DNA of 64,000 nt from Gammaproteobacteria bacterium 42_54_T18 (GTDB taxonomy: Bacteria > Pseudomonadota > Gammaproteobacteria > Pseudomonadales > Ketobacteraceae): positions 248,001 through 312,000 of the forward strand of contig MAAL01000025.1 of assembly GCA_002163245.1 (NCBI GenBank), read 5' to 3'. Numbering within the stretch: the stretch's first letter is position 1; the number at the start of each line of letters is the position of its first letter. This document shows, in pieces, positions 29,369-38,669 of this stretch. A program made the position numbers and the translations under genes. The notes under the pieces are model-generated. The model had not been told where the DNA came from and did no database searches. It was given only the letters and a program-made list of their open reading frames with translations.

Positions 29369-30250
29369 TTATTCACTTATACAGCTAGCAGAAATTAACG
29401 CAGCTCGCAGTGGTGCTTGAAACTGCAAGCTAAACGGTGTTAATGGTAGTCGGATACCGCCATCAATTAGCCCCATCTCTTGAAGCGCCCACTTTACTGG
29501 AATCGGGTTAGCTTCTAAAAACAAGTTATTATGGAGGTCTGACACCAATCCATTCAGCGCTTCTGCCTTTTCACGATCACCTGCAATTGCTGCAATACAC
29601 ATGTCAGACATTATTTTAGGGGCAACGTTCGCAGTAACCGAGATATTCCCTTTTGCCCCGCCCAGCATCAGCTCTGTACATGTGGCGTCATCACCAGAAT
29701 ACAACGCAATATTGTCACCACATAACGACAAAATCTGCATTCCACGTTCAACATCACCTGTCGCCTCTTTAATCCCCACTATATTTGGGTGGCCAGCAAG
29801 ACGTGCAACGGTTTCGGGTAACATATCAACCATCGTTCGGCCTGGTACATTATAAAGTATTTGGGGGATTGCCACAGCATCAGCAATTGCCATATGGTGT
29901 AAATAGAGGCCCTCTTGAGTAGGCTTATTATAATACGGAGCCACCAATAAGCAGGCATCAACACCAACCGACTTTGCTCGCTCCGTCAACTCTGTAGCCT
30001 CACGTGTACAGTTCGCTCCCGTACCAGCAATAACAGGCATGCGTCCTTTAATTTGCTCAACTGTAAATTTTATTACTTGGCAATGTTCATTTACATCCAA
30101 GGTCGCGGATTCACCCGTAGTTCCCACTGACACAATCGCATCTGTACCTTGCTCGACGTGCATATCTAACAGATTCGCCAAACGATCCCAATCAATACTG
30201 CCATCAACCAACATTGGGGTAATGAGCGCAACAATACTTCCAGTAATCAT
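29369..30250 (-). CDS. dapA: 4-Hydroxy-tetrahydrodipicolinate synthase
   Basis: Condenses pyruvate with aspartate semialdehyde in lysine and meso-diaminopimelate synthesis. At 293 residues the length and numbering follow the E. coli enzyme. The Schiff-base lysine is K161 in GIKEATG, Y133 lies in YNVPGRT, and T44/T45 are in GTTGESATL. It starts the dapA-bamC-MBL unit. Confidence 0.96.
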   Translation of the reverse strand: MITGSIVALITPMLVDGSIDWDRLANLLDMHVEQGTDAIVSVGTTGESATLDVNEHCQVIKFTVEQIKGRMPVIAGTGANCTREATELTERAKSVGVDACLLVAPYYNKPTQEGLYLHHMAIADAVAIPQILYNVPGRTMVDMLPETVARLAGHPNIVGIKEATGDVERGMQILSLCGDNIALYSGDDATCTELMLGGAKGNISVTANVAPKIMSDMCIAAIAGDREKAEALNGLVSDLHNNLFLEANPIPVKWALQEMGLIDGGIRLPLTPFSLQFQAPLRAALISASCISE

Positions 30251-30505
30251 TTACCTAAATTCTCCAGCCTAAAAAGCAAACGCGTATGATAATTTCCCTC
30301 AGCGCGAATAACAAGAAGCAAACCCCCTCCGAGGGGATATATCAGGTAATTTTATCAACAAAGTACCTAATTAATTTAATCACCGTCAATATTGTTAACA
30401 TTTTCAGCTAGTTGTTCCCGAAAACCGGTGCTACACTCTTTTTCATGACTATTTTCTTAAGGCAACACGACTTACCCATCACAAGTACCAACATGAGCAT
30501 CAATA

Positions 30506-31033
30506 ATGGATGAACATCTCGTAATATCTGCCCTAGGGAGCGACAAACCCGGCATTATCAGCGAGTTATCTCGATTTGCCCTAGAGCAGCAGTGCAACAT
30601 TCTGGACACACGAATGACCGTGCTAGGAGAGGCATTTGCATTACTTATGATGGTATCTGGAGACAATGGTGCAATAGAGCAGCTCAAGCGAACTTTATCA
30701 AAAGCCGCAAGTAACCTCGAGCTAACGATCACTCTGCAAAATACACAACAAAAACAACAACAAGAACCCGCCCTGCCTTATCATGTTGACGTAGTGGCTA
30801 TTGATAACCCCGGCATTGTCCATGAAATAACAGGCTTTTTCAGTGATAGAAAAATTAATATAGAAGAAATGAATACAGGCACATATTCCGCCGCACACAC
30901 AGGTACACCAATGTTTTCGCTAACCGTAGAAATCAAAATCCCGGGGAGCATTAACATCAGCAATTTAAAAGATGAGTTTATCTCGTTTTGTGACGAACGA
31001 AATCTCGACGCAACCATTGAACCGTGCAAGTAA
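30506..31033 (+). CDS. gcvR: GcvR-like ACT-domain regulator
   Basis: A 175-residue protein with two ACT domains. The first spans about residues 3-75 with HLVISALGSDKPGIISELSR, the second about 93-165 with VDVVAIDNPGIVHEITGFF. The family includes E. coli GcvR, the glycine cleavage repressor partner of GcvA. No DNA-binding domain is present, as expected. It is divergent from dapA and upstream of bcp, the gcvR-bcp arrangement remembered for Pseudomonas. The in vivo partner is unknown. Confidence 0.82.
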   Translation: MDEHLVISALGSDKPGIISELSRFALEQQCNILDTRMTVLGEAFALLMMVSGDNGAIEQLKRTLSKAASNLELTITLQNTQQKQQQEPALPYHVDVVAIDNPGIVHEITGFFSDRKINIEEMNTGTYSAAHTGTPMFSLTVEIKIPGSINISNLKDEFISFCDERNLDATIEPCK

Positions 31034-31086
31034 ACATACTAAAAACGGGTTCGATGATATCAACAATAAAGGCTTAGGAGGAGTCA

Positions 31087-31551
31087 ATGGAAACGGTCAA
31101 ACTTAATCAACATGTTCCTGATTTCGTAGCTCAGGCAACCAGTCAGAAAGACGTGCTCTTATCTGCTCTTCGCGGATGGAAAGTGGTTTTTTATTTCTAT
31201 CCAAAAGACAACACCCCCGGCTGCACAATAGAATCTCAGGACTTCCGAGACAATTACGAGGATTTTAAAGCAGCAAAGACCTGTATCTTTGGGATATCAA
31301 AAGACCTACTAAAATCCCACGAATCGTTCAAGGAAGACCAAAAACTTCCATTTGAACTAATTTCAGATACAGATGGACAGCTCTGTAAGCTGTTTGACGT
31401 TATTCGTGCACACTCAATGCACGGACACCAAGTAACCAGCATGGAGCGAAGCACGTTTCTAATTGACGAACACGGTGTCTTAATAAATGAATGGCGAAAA
31501 GTCCGGGTTAATGGTCACGCGGAAGAAGTCCTTGAGGCAGCGCAAAAATAA
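31087..31551 (+). CDS. bcp: Peroxiredoxin of the Bcp/PrxQ family
   Basis: Thiol peroxidase of 154 residues. The peroxidatic cysteine is C46 in NTPGCTIESQDFRD, and FGISKDLLKSHESF and FELISDTDGQLCKLF are family landmarks. The resolving cysteine usual at +5 is replaced by Q51, so this is a 1-Cys-type member or uses C66 or C100. AGGAGGAG before the ATG gives a very strong ribosome-binding site, suggesting abundant expression. It lies 53 bp after the gcvR-like gene. Confidence 0.9.
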   Translation: METVKLNQHVPDFVAQATSQKDVLLSALRGWKVVFYFYPKDNTPGCTIESQDFRDNYEDFKAAKTCIFGISKDLLKSHESFKEDQKLPFELISDTDGQLCKLFDVIRAHSMHGHQVTSMERSTFLIDEHGVLINEWRKVRVNGHAEEVLEAAQK

Positions 31552-31598
31552 ATCAAAGTACTTACTCAATACAATAACGAGGGTGGAGCATTTTTGCT

Positions 31599-31683
31599 CC
31601 TATTCCTCGCTCTTTTCTATTCTGTCCTATTCCTCGCTCTGTCCTATTCCTCGCCCTTTCCTATTCTGTCCTATTCTTCTTCT
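31599..31683. repeat. Pyrimidine-rich tandem repeat, units of 27 and 17 bp
   Basis: Four imperfect units start at 31599, 31626, 31643 and 31670, each beginning CCTATTC and continuing CTCGCTCT in the complete copies. Their lengths alternate (27, 17, 27, then a degenerate copy). The array is almost pure pyrimidine on the plus strand. It fills the gap between the convergent bcp and perM genes and runs into the perM stop codon. A short hairpin GGAGCA-TTTT-TGCTCC lies just before it (31585-31600). Confidence 0.8.
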
Positions 31684-32765
31684 AACCAATCGGTTCCCAC
31701 CCCATCAGAAGGCGTTTCTAACCTAGGCCAAGCACTCATCACTGCCTTTACCAACGTTGCCAACGGAATCGCAAAAAACACACCCCACACACCCCACATC
31801 CCACCAAATAACAATACGGATGTAATAATGGCTACTGGATGAAGATTTACCGCCTCTGAAAACAATAACGGCACCAATAAATTGCCATCAAGCCCCTGAA
31901 TAATGCCGTAAACCATCATTACCCAAAAGAACTCACCTCCCCATCCAAACTGAAAGTATGCCACCAACGCCACAGGCACAGTAACAACCGCGGCGCCAAT
32001 ATAGGGTATAACCACCGACAACCCCACAAGCAACCCAAGCAATGCTGAGTAATTCACACCAAAAATAACCAAGCCAATATAGGTAGCAACCCCGACCACA
32101 AGTATCTCAATTGCCTTTCCTCGTACATAATTAGATATCTGCTCATCCATTTCTTGCGTTACTTTACGAATAAAAGGCCTGTCATCCGGCAAAAAACCCG
32201 TAAACCAACCAATCATTTCATCCTTATCTTTTAAGAAAAAGAAAACCAATAAAGGTACTAAAACCAAAAAAATCAACACCGCCATCAAATTAGGGATATT
32301 TGCAAAAGAAAAGGTCAGTACAGTTTCTACAACATCTTTTAACGCAGTTGTTGTCAGAACCGTAATCTCTGCCACCCATTCTTCGGATACAAATTCCGGA
32401 TACTGTTCTGGCAACTTAATCAGCTGCTCATTGGCTTGATTAATCATCATAGGCATCTGCTCTTTGATTAATCGAATCAACTGCCCCCATGTTAATGGCA
32501 CCAAAACAAAGAGAAATGCACCAAGCATTGTCAAAAACAACATATATGACAAAACAATAGATGGCATTCGAGGAACACCGCTCTTAATTAAGAAATTAAC
32601 AGCTCCTTGCAAGAGATACGCTAACACAATCGCCGTTAACACTGGTGCCAACGGCACCCCCATAGACAACACCACACTAAAACCAACAACAAGAAGCAAT
32701 AAGAGAATAATTGCTTCTTGATTAGAGAAATAACGCGTATACCACAATTGAACCAGTTTGAGCAT
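31671..32765 (-). CDS. perM: AI-2E family transporter (PerM-like permease)
   Basis: A 364-residue membrane protein with eight predicted TM helices and the AI-2E exporter topology. N-terminal helices lie at about 20-75, a periplasmic-type loop with MPMMINQANEQLIKLPEQYP at 100-165, then hydrophobic segments with LLVFFFLKDKDEM and LGLLVGLSVVIPYIGA, the family hallmark. The family is generally annotated as permeases and substrates are mostly unknown. Its C-terminal codons fall in the tandem repeat region. From memory it lies at the same place as the Pseudomonas perM-bcp-gcvR cluster. Confidence 0.88.
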   Translation of the reverse strand: MLKLVQLWYTRYFSNQEAIILLLLLVVGFSVVLSMGVPLAPVLTAIVLAYLLQGAVNFLIKSGVPRMPSIVLSYMLFLTMLGAFLFVLVPLTWGQLIRLIKEQMPMMINQANEQLIKLPEQYPEFVSEEWVAEITVLTTTALKDVVETVLTFSFANIPNLMAVLIFLVLVPLLVFFFLKDKDEMIGWFTGFLPDDRPFIRKVTQEMDEQISNYVRGKAIEILVVGVATYIGLVIFGVNYSALLGLLVGLSVVIPYIGAAVVTVPVALVAYFQFGWGGEFFWVMMVYGIIQGLDGNLLVPLLFSEAVNLHPVAIITSVLLFGGMWGVWGVFFAIPLATLVKAVMSAWPRLETPSDGVGTDWLEEE

Positions 32766-32809
32766 CGAACAGCCTTATAAACACCATGTTTAAACTCATG
32801 ATGATATTG

Positions 32810-33046
32810 TTATTTTTTTATAATAAATACGAACTCACCGCCGCATTCTTCTTGAAACAGCAGCTCGTGCCCCACCTGAGCAACAAAAGTGGCAAAGTCC
32901 TTTACTGAACCACCGTCAGTGGTTTTTATTTTTATCACCTGCCCCACCGCCATCTTATTGAGCCGCTGCTTTAATTTTAGCAGCGGCATGGGACAATGTA
33001 GACCAGATGTATCCAATTCTATATCGATTCGATCGCTTATATTCAC
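32810..33046 (-). CDS. TusA-family sulfurtransferase
   Basis: A 78-residue TusA/SirA-like protein. The catalytic cysteine is C18 in SGLHCPMPLLKLKQRLN, the persulfide site. VGQVIKIKTTDGGSVKDFATF and the C-terminal strand EFVFIIKK complete the family fold. Small sulfur carriers of this kind serve tRNA thiolation or molybdopterin maturation. It is downstream of no operon partner on its strand except perM (44 bp), and the two are likely co-transcribed. Confidence 0.88.
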   Translation of the reverse strand: MNISDRIDIELDTSGLHCPMPLLKLKQRLNKMAVGQVIKIKTTDGGSVKDFATFVAQVGHELLFQEECGGEFVFIIKK

Positions 33047-33269
33047 TTACGTTCCTTCTTTCTCCTGTAAATTGATTTTCTCGGTAAACCCTCGCCAACA
33101 AAACCAAACATCAACATATTATCGCTACCTTAAGGATACTCCTGTTCATTCAACGGGTTAAGCCCCATACTTGAACATACGCAGAGAAAACCTACCTTTC
33201 ACCCTATCGCTAGGGAACTTTTAAAAGCCAAAGCCGTCTGGACTACATACCTATTCATTAACCTAATTG

Positions 33270-34775
33270 ATGTGCGGATCATTGAATACAGACTTCAAAG
33301 CAAGAGTTAGCTACTACACATACAGCGCCCGCACATATATTACTCATATATTTGCATTTTTGTGCATCACGCTCCTTACTCCCACCTCAACCCTAGCAAG
33401 CTCATCAGGTCTACCCCAACTCAGGGATAGCACATCGGGAATTATTAGCCCAGAAAAAGAGCGCACCCTAGGAAAGGCCTGGCTAAGACAGCTTAGAGGG
33501 CAAGCCCCCACCATATCAGATCCACTTCTCTACAACTATCTGGAGCACCTGCTTTACTTACTAGCCTCTAACAGTGAGCTAACTGAACCCCAAATTGAGC
33601 TCGTTATTATCAATAGCTCGCAAATTAATGCCTTTGCAGTTCCTGGCGGCATTATTGGCATTAACGCAGGCTTATTGCTTCACGCAAGGTCCGAAGATGA
33701 GCTTGCTGCCGTCATTGCCCACGAAATAGCCCACTTAAGCCAAAGGCATTTTGCTCGCGGCCTTGATTTCAGTCGAAAAAATAGCTGGACCAATCTAGCC
33801 GCATTACTTGCAAGTGTCGCAATCATGGCCACTGCAGGTGGCGAAGCTGGCATGGCGGCCCTAGCAACAACGCAAGCTGCTGCGATAGATCAACAACTCA
33901 GGTTCAGCCGCCACAATGAACGCGAAGCTGATCGGATTGGTGTGCAAACACTCGTTCGCTCCGATTTATCCCCTCATGCAATGCCGGATTTTTTCGAACA
34001 ACTACTAAAAACAACACGGTACTCAGGAGAGCAACCTCCAGCCTTTTTATTAACCCACCCCGTCACACAAGAGCGTATTTCAGACGCTCGAAACCGAGTT
34101 CAACACCTCCCCACAAAGAACTCAAGCCAAAACCTCGCTTACTACCTTATGAAAATGCGAACCAGCGTGGAATACGCCCGAGACAAAGCATCCTTTAGTA
34201 AAGAGTTGGAGAGCAATCTATCTCAAACAAATACAGCAAATGCTGAAGTAACCCGGTACGGCCTTGCAAACACTCTACAAGAATCGAACCTTTTCGACAA
34301 AGCACTTGTACATATCAACCTTCTACTCCAAAAGCGCCCGGAAAACATTATTTACTTAACAACAAAGGCTGAGATATTAAATGATGCTGGACGCTACCAA
34401 GAAGCTCAAAACATTAGCGAAGCAGCCCTAAAAATCAACCCAAACAACTTCCCACTCAGTATTGCTTATGCTGAATCGCTTACCCGAAACAAACACCCCG
34501 CCAAAGCAATCGAGGTATTAAAGCATCAAATTAGCAACCGACCTGAAGCCCCCTTCTTATGGTACCGGTTATCAGGGGCTTACGGTAAACTTGGGGACAT
34601 ATCTGGTGTGCACGAAAGCCGAGCAGAATACCTATTCCTCGTTGGGAGGGTCGACAAGGCACTTGAACAGCTACGATACGCAATTGCAGCATCAAAAGAT
34701 AACTTTGTTTCTCAGCGTAAACTTAAAAAACGAATGGAAGAAATCAAAGCATCTCGAAAGGATATGGAACTGTAA
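33270..34775 (+). CDS. bepA: M48 metallopeptidase with TPR repeats, BepA-like
   Basis: Periplasmic protease and chaperone that helps assemble LptD and degrade misfolded outer-membrane proteins. A signal peptide ends near STLA (residue 43). The M48 zinc site is HEIAH (H151-H155), the third ligand lies in NEREAD (E217), and the AFAVPGGIIGINAGL strand is typical. Residues 310-495 form TPR helices (KALVHINLLLQKRPENIIYL and later repeats). Total length is about 500 residues, as in E. coli. It is divergent from tusA. Confidence 0.92.
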   Translation: MCGSLNTDFKARVSYYTYSARTYITHIFAFLCITLLTPTSTLASSSGLPQLRDSTSGIISPEKERTLGKAWLRQLRGQAPTISDPLLYNYLEHLLYLLASNSELTEPQIELVIINSSQINAFAVPGGIIGINAGLLLHARSEDELAAVIAHEIAHLSQRHFARGLDFSRKNSWTNLAALLASVAIMATAGGEAGMAALATTQAAAIDQQLRFSRHNEREADRIGVQTLVRSDLSPHAMPDFFEQLLKTTRYSGEQPPAFLLTHPVTQERISDARNRVQHLPTKNSSQNLAYYLMKMRTSVEYARDKASFSKELESNLSQTNTANAEVTRYGLANTLQESNLFDKALVHINLLLQKRPENIIYLTTKAEILNDAGRYQEAQNISEAALKINPNNFPLSIAYAESLTRNKHPAKAIEVLKHQISNRPEAPFLWYRLSGAYGKLGDISGVHESRAEYLFLVGRVDKALEQLRYAIAASKDNFVSQRKLKKRMEEIKASRKDMEL

Positions 34776-34804
34776 AAGCGCCCGATAAGAACAAGAGGCT
34801 CGCA

Positions 34805-34835
34805 AACGCCTAGTGACCTATGAGCACTAGGCGTT
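34805..34835. repeat. Hairpin between convergent bepA and nadA
   Basis: AACGCCTAGTG (34805-34815) pairs perfectly with CACTAGGCGTT (34825-34835), loop 9 nt. It overlaps the nadA stop codon. Neither strand has a run of at least five T after the stem, so it is at best a weak bidirectional terminator. Confidence 0.55.
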
Positions 34836-35885
34836 CCCCTTTACCCCAAGCTTCAAGCTTTGTGCAAAATCCAACATTCGAGTCAATGGCTTCATCGCTT
34901 TAACTCTCACACCCTCGTCGACAAAAACCTCTACATCTGATCGTTTAAACACTGTAGAAATACCCTCTAGCTCATTCATCGCCATCCAAGGGCAATGTGC
35001 GCATGAACGACAGGCAGCGCCATTCCCTGCCGTAGGCGCCTCTAAAAAGGTCTTATTAGGTGCAAGTTGCTGCAATTTGTAGAAGATACCTCTATCAGTA
35101 GCAACAATAAACGTCGAGTTATCCATAGCAATGGCTGCATCAATAATCTGAGTAGTTGACCCTACAAAATCTGCAATCTCAACAACGGACGCAGGTGACT
35201 CTGGATGAACCAGCACACCAGCATCAGGGTGAAGCGCCTTTAGATCAAGAATCCCTTTTGCTTTGAATTCTTCATGAACAATACAGGCGCCATCCCACAT
35301 CAACATTTCAACGCCCGTTTCACGCTGAACATAACCACCCAGGTGCTTATCTGGCGCCCAAATAACCTTTTTACCTTCCGCTGCCAGGTGATCAACAACA
35401 TCCAATGCAATACTCGACGTCACCACCCAATCAGCCCTAGCCTTAACCGCAGCCGATGTGTTCGCGTAGACAACCACTTCGTGGTCAGGGTGCTGGTCAC
35501 AGAAGTCCGAAAACTCGTCGGCTGGACAGCCCATATCAAGAGAACATGTAGCCTCTAATTCAGGCATCAGCACACGCTTCTCCGGGCTAAGAATCTTGGC
35601 GGTTTCACCCATAAACTTAACCCCAGCGACAACCAACACCTCTGCCGGATGATCCCTGCCAAATCGAGCCATCTCCAAGGAGTCAGAAACACAACCTCCC
35701 GTCTCCTCCGCCAACGCCTGAACTTCTGGCTCAGTGTAATAATGTGCGACCAGAACAGCATTATGTTGCTTTAACTGCTCTTTTATAGACGCAATATACT
35801 CGGCCTTTTTCTCTAATGAGAGCTCTCCAGAAAGGTGTTCGTTTTTTAGATGCTCTTTTACAATTTCAGTGGCAGTGGTAGTCAT
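34827..35885 (-). CDS. nadA: Quinolinate synthase NadA
   Basis: Condenses iminoaspartate with dihydroxyacetone phosphate to quinolinate in NAD synthesis. A 4Fe-4S enzyme of 352 residues. The three cluster cysteines are visible: in [15 protein letters not shown], in [10 protein letters not shown] and in [38 protein letters not shown] and [13 protein letters not shown] are NadA motifs. It starts 165 bp downstream of the tRNA-Lys gene but behind that gene's terminator, so it needs its own promoter. Confidence 0.96.
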   Translation of the reverse strand: MTTTATEIVKEHLKNEHLSGELSLEKKAEYIASIKEQLKQHNAVLVAHYYTEPEVQALAEETGGCVSDSLEMARFGRDHPAEVLVVAGVKFMGETAKILSPEKRVLMPELEATCSLDMGCPADEFSDFCDQHPDHEVVVYANTSAAVKARADWVVTSSIALDVVDHLAAEGKKVIWAPDKHLGGYVQRETGVEMLMWDGACIVHEEFKAKGILDLKALHPDAGVLVHPESPASVVEIADFVGSTTQIIDAAIAMDNSTFIVATDRGIFYKLQQLAPNKTFLEAPTAGNGAACRSCAHCPWMAMNELEGISTVFKRSDVEVFVDEGVRVKAMKPLTRMLDFAQSLKLGVKGNA

Positions 35886-36008
35886 AATGCGACAGCCTAA
35901 TCCTCTTATTATGTAATGGATGGTACTTACAGTTTCCAGCTATAGCGCGATATAATACCACCGCGCTCTGCTATAAACAAAAAAGGGTTTTATTTGAGGG
36001 GAGAGAAA

Positions 36009-36042
36009 CAAAAAGACCCCGAACGATTACCGTCCGGGGTCT
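36009..36042 (-). terminator. Rho-independent terminator of the tRNA-Lys gene
   Basis: AGACCCCG (36014-36021) pairs with CGGGGTCT (36035-36042), with a few inner pairs (ACG/CGT). On the minus strand the stem is followed by TTTTT, interrupted further on by a G. It begins 8 nt after the CCA end of the tRNA. Confidence 0.85.
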
Positions 36043-36049
36043 CTAAATA

Positions 36050-36125
36050 TGGTGGGCCGTGTGCGACTCGAACGCACGACCAATTGGTTAAAAGCCAACT
36101 GCTCTACCAACTGAGCTAACGGCCC
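36050..36125 (-). tRNA. tRNA-Lys (anticodon TTT)
   Basis: A 76-nt tRNA on the minus strand with the 3' CCA encoded. The acceptor stem pairs GGGCCGT with ACGGCCC. The D-arm region is TTAGCTCAGTTGGTAGAGC, the anticodon loop is CTTTTAA (anticodon TTT at its centre), and the T-arm carries GTTCGAGTC. A good promoter precedes it and a terminator follows directly, so it is a single-gene unit. Confidence 0.97.
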
Positions 36126-36139
36126 GGTAGAAGACGCGT

Positions 36140-36167
36140 ATAATACGGATATTCTTTCTTCGCGCAA
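36140..36167 (-). promoter_or_regulatory. Promoter of tRNA-Lys
   Basis: On the minus strand, TTGCGC (-35, 36162-36167), a 16-nt spacer and TATTAT (-10, 36140-36145). It is followed by the GC-rich discriminator ACGCGTC, which marks stable-RNA promoters subject to stringent control. The -10 lies 14 nt before the tRNA 5' end. Confidence 0.75.
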
Positions 36168-36266
36168 GTTTTTTCTTGGTTTATTTGTTTGATTTTAAAA
36201 ACGTTTTTAGAATCAGGCTACATTAAGAGATGTCAACAAATTTAAGCTGACATCAAGACCTATCGG

Positions 36267-36950
36267 TCACTGGTATTGCGTAGGGTCTACCATCCCAGCT
36301 GCCACAAACCCTTCTTTTCGCAATCGGCAGCTTTCACACGCCCCACAAGCTTTCCCGCTATCACTTGCCTGATAGCAAGAAACCGTCAGCGCATAATCAA
36401 CACCCAATTCCACGCCTTTTTGGATAATTTCGGCCTTACTAAGGTCGATTAACGGCGTTTTTATGCACAATGAATTCTCCTCAACACCTTTTTTTGTTGC
36501 CACATTCGCTAAAGATTCAAACGCAGCAATAAACTCAGGCCTACAATCAGGGTAACCCGAGTAGTCAACCGCATTAACCCCTATAAAAATATCATTTGCA
36601 TCCAACACTTCAGCCCAGGCAAGAGCCAAAGATAAAAACACCGTATTACGTGCAGGAACATAGGTAACAGGTATGCCATCACTAGCGCCATCCACAGGCA
36701 CAGCAATATCATCATCAGTTAATGCAGAGCCGCCAATGCCCCCCATATCAATACCTATCACTTTAAAAGCCTCCGCTCCTAACGTATTCGCCACATTTTC
36801 TGCTGCCAATAACTCAGCCTTATGGCGCTGACCATAATTAAAACTCATGGCGTAACATTCATAACCTTGGCTTTTGGCAATCGCTAAACAGGTTGCTGAA
36901 TCCAACCCCCCAGATAACAATATAACGGCTTTCTTTTTATCTGTACTCAT
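36267..36950 (-). CDS. queC: 7-Cyano-7-deazaguanine synthase QueC
   Basis: Converts CDG to preQ0 in queuosine synthesis, using ATP and ammonia. The PP-loop motif is [11 protein letters not shown] near residue 15. The zinc-binding cysteines lie in SCYQ, CGAC and CRLR near the C-terminus. [19 protein letters not shown] is a family phrase. The ATG at 36950 overlaps the queE stop as TAATG, so the start is well fixed, and an in-frame upstream start at 36974 is unlikely. The length is 227 residues. Confidence 0.95.
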   Translation of the reverse strand: MSTDKKKAVILLSGGLDSATCLAIAKSQGYECYAMSFNYGQRHKAELLAAENVANTLGAEAFKVIGIDMGGIGGSALTDDDIAVPVDGASDGIPVTYVPARNTVFLSLALAWAEVLDANDIFIGVNAVDYSGYPDCRPEFIAAFESLANVATKKGVEENSLCIKTPLIDLSKAEIIQKGVELGVDYALTVSCYQASDSGKACGACESCRLRKEGFVAAGMVDPTQYQ

Positions 36951-37594
36951 TAGTGTCCCGGAGCATCCGCCCACAATAACTTATGCTGCTGCAATTGAAA
37001 TCTAACGGGTAAGCGATCTTCTAACACCCACTCAGCAAGTTGACGTGCCTCAATTTGCTCAAAACTTGGAGAGAAAAGTACATCACTTACTCTTTCCGCC
37101 AATTTATGGGCTTCAAGCTGATCCTTCGACCACTCATAATCCTTTCGATCACATATAACAAACTTAACCTGATCGTTTTTTGTCAAATGCTTGATATTAT
37201 CGTAAAGATTTTTATCGAGCTCTAGCGAACCTGGGGTTTTTAGGTCCATAACCCTAACAACACGAGGATCCACACTGGAAATATCTATTGACCCACTAGT
37301 TTCTAATGACACCTCATAGCCAGCATCACAAAGCTCTTTACATAGAGGTATAGCTCCCGGCTGAGCCAATGGCTCTCCTCCGGTTACACACACATAATGC
37401 GCGCCAAAAGATGACACTGTATCCAGGATTTCTGACATCGATACTAACTTTCCACCATTGAAGGCATAAGCAGTATCACAATAACCGCAGCGCAATGGAC
37501 AACCCGTCAAGCGTACAAACACCGTAGGACAGCCTACCGTTCTCGCTTCACCTTGTAGGGAATAGAAAATCTCTGTAATTCGTAATTGTTCCAC
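36950..37594 (-). CDS. queE: 7-Carboxy-7-deazaguanine synthase QueE
   Basis: Radical SAM enzyme producing CDG from carboxytetrahydropterin. The CxxxCxxC cluster motif is CPLRCGYC (about residues 32-39), and N-terminal [20 protein letters not shown] and [11 protein letters not shown] are QueE landmarks. The length of 214 residues is normal. Its stop overlaps the queC start by 1 bp (TAATG), so translation is coupled. The two-gene unit lies between cpoB and tRNA-Lys. Confidence 0.95.
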   Translation of the reverse strand: MEQLRITEIFYSLQGEARTVGCPTVFVRLTGCPLRCGYCDTAYAFNGGKLVSMSEILDTVSSFGAHYVCVTGGEPLAQPGAIPLCKELCDAGYEVSLETSGSIDISSVDPRVVRVMDLKTPGSLELDKNLYDNIKHLTKNDQVKFVICDRKDYEWSKDQLEAHKLAERVSDVLFSPSFEQIEARQLAEWVLEDRLPVRFQLQQHKLLWADAPGH

Positions 37595-37702
37595 ATCTCA
37601 CCCAACAAGTAGCGCTAACACCAACAGGGTGCAAGCAATCTGGGCGACGAATGTTACAGGAAGGTGGCAACTTATGCCATTAAGAGAGCCTACAGGATAA
37701 AA

Positions 37703-38650
37703 CTAGAGGCCTTTTAAGTATGATTTCGCCAGTTTTGCTGCCTGCGACCCAGGAAAGTCCTTAATTACACGCTTCAATGTCACCCTAGCCTTTGCATTAT
37801 CACCAGCTTTATCAAATACGGTTCCCAACTTGTACATGCCATCAGGCACCTTACCGTGCCCAGGGTATTGCGTAAGAAGCCTGACAAAATGCGTTTTCGC
37901 ATTATCTAGATCTGACGGCGTACTCGCGAGATGCAACTCACCCAACCAATACTCGCAGTAAGGGGCTTTCTTACCACTCGGTGAATCTGCAAGCAAAGCC
38001 TGAAAGGCAAAAATAGCCTCGGAGAATTTGCGCTCTTTCAATAACTGATAAGCGGCATCATATTGCTTAACATCTTTGGCAACCCTACCCTCAACACTCA
38101 ACGCTACAGGTAACTCATTGACCAGTGCCCCCTTGATGCTGGGTACAGGGTCCTGAGCCGTCGTTTTCTTTAGCTGACCAATCCGGTGGTCCAAATCTAA
38201 ATACCGCTCTCGCTGCTGCCGTTTCATCTGTTCAAGCTCATGAGCCTGACGCTCCAAAGAGCCTCGCAACACCTGCAATTCATCTTGCATTTGTTGCAAC
38301 TGATTATAAAGCTCCCACTGCTCACCACTGGATATCAGAGGTTTATTGACCTGAACACCAGCAGTGGAAGGAGCCGATATGACATGTTGATCACTATTCT
38401 GACCAGCAGGCTGAGTAGCGTTTTGAGGACGAATGGGAGCATCATTAGTTGTTTGCTGCGAATCATACCCAATTGCAGAAGGGTAGTTAGTATCTACCGC
38501 CTCTCTCTGCTCTACAGGTAACGGATCATAACGAGACGCAGCAATACTTACAGGTGCCACCAATACGGCAGCAACCATGATAAGAACTCGCATTCCTGCG
38601 CAGTTACATACAGACAAAAGATTCAATAATGCTATTCCAAACACTCTCAT
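37703..38650 (-). CDS. cpoB: Cell division coordinator CpoB (YbgF)
   Basis: Periplasmic protein that links Tol-Pal with PBP1B-dependent septal peptidoglycan synthesis. It has a signal-like N-terminus, a coiled coil (about residues 110-160, with repeated Leu/Gln/Glu heptads from WELYNQLQQMQDELQ onward) and three TPR repeats in the last 120 residues (AAYQLLKERKFSEAIFAFQA and following). The ATG at 38650 leaves 19 bp to pal; a second Met at 38593 or one at 38578 may be the true start, since the N-terminal 20 residues are unusual. Confidence 0.88.
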   Translation of the reverse strand: MRVFGIALLNLLSVCNCAGMRVLIMVAAVLVAPVSIAASRYDPLPVEQREAVDTNYPSAIGYDSQQTTNDAPIRPQNATQPAGQNSDQHVISAPSTAGVQVNKPLISSGEQWELYNQLQQMQDELQVLRGSLERQAHELEQMKRQQRERYLDLDHRIGQLKKTTAQDPVPSIKGALVNELPVALSVEGRVAKDVKQYDAAYQLLKERKFSEAIFAFQALLADSPSGKKAPYCEYWLGELHLASTPSDLDNAKTHFVRLLTQYPGHGKVPDGMYKLGTVFDKAGDNAKARVTLKRVIKDFPGSQAAKLAKSYLKGL

Positions 38651-38669
38651 ACCCGATACTAGCCCTATA

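Noticed and set aside
36050-36125. tRNA-Lys as an integration site of a genomic island
   Set aside because: No integrase, direct repeat of the tRNA 3' end or composition shift is seen next to it.
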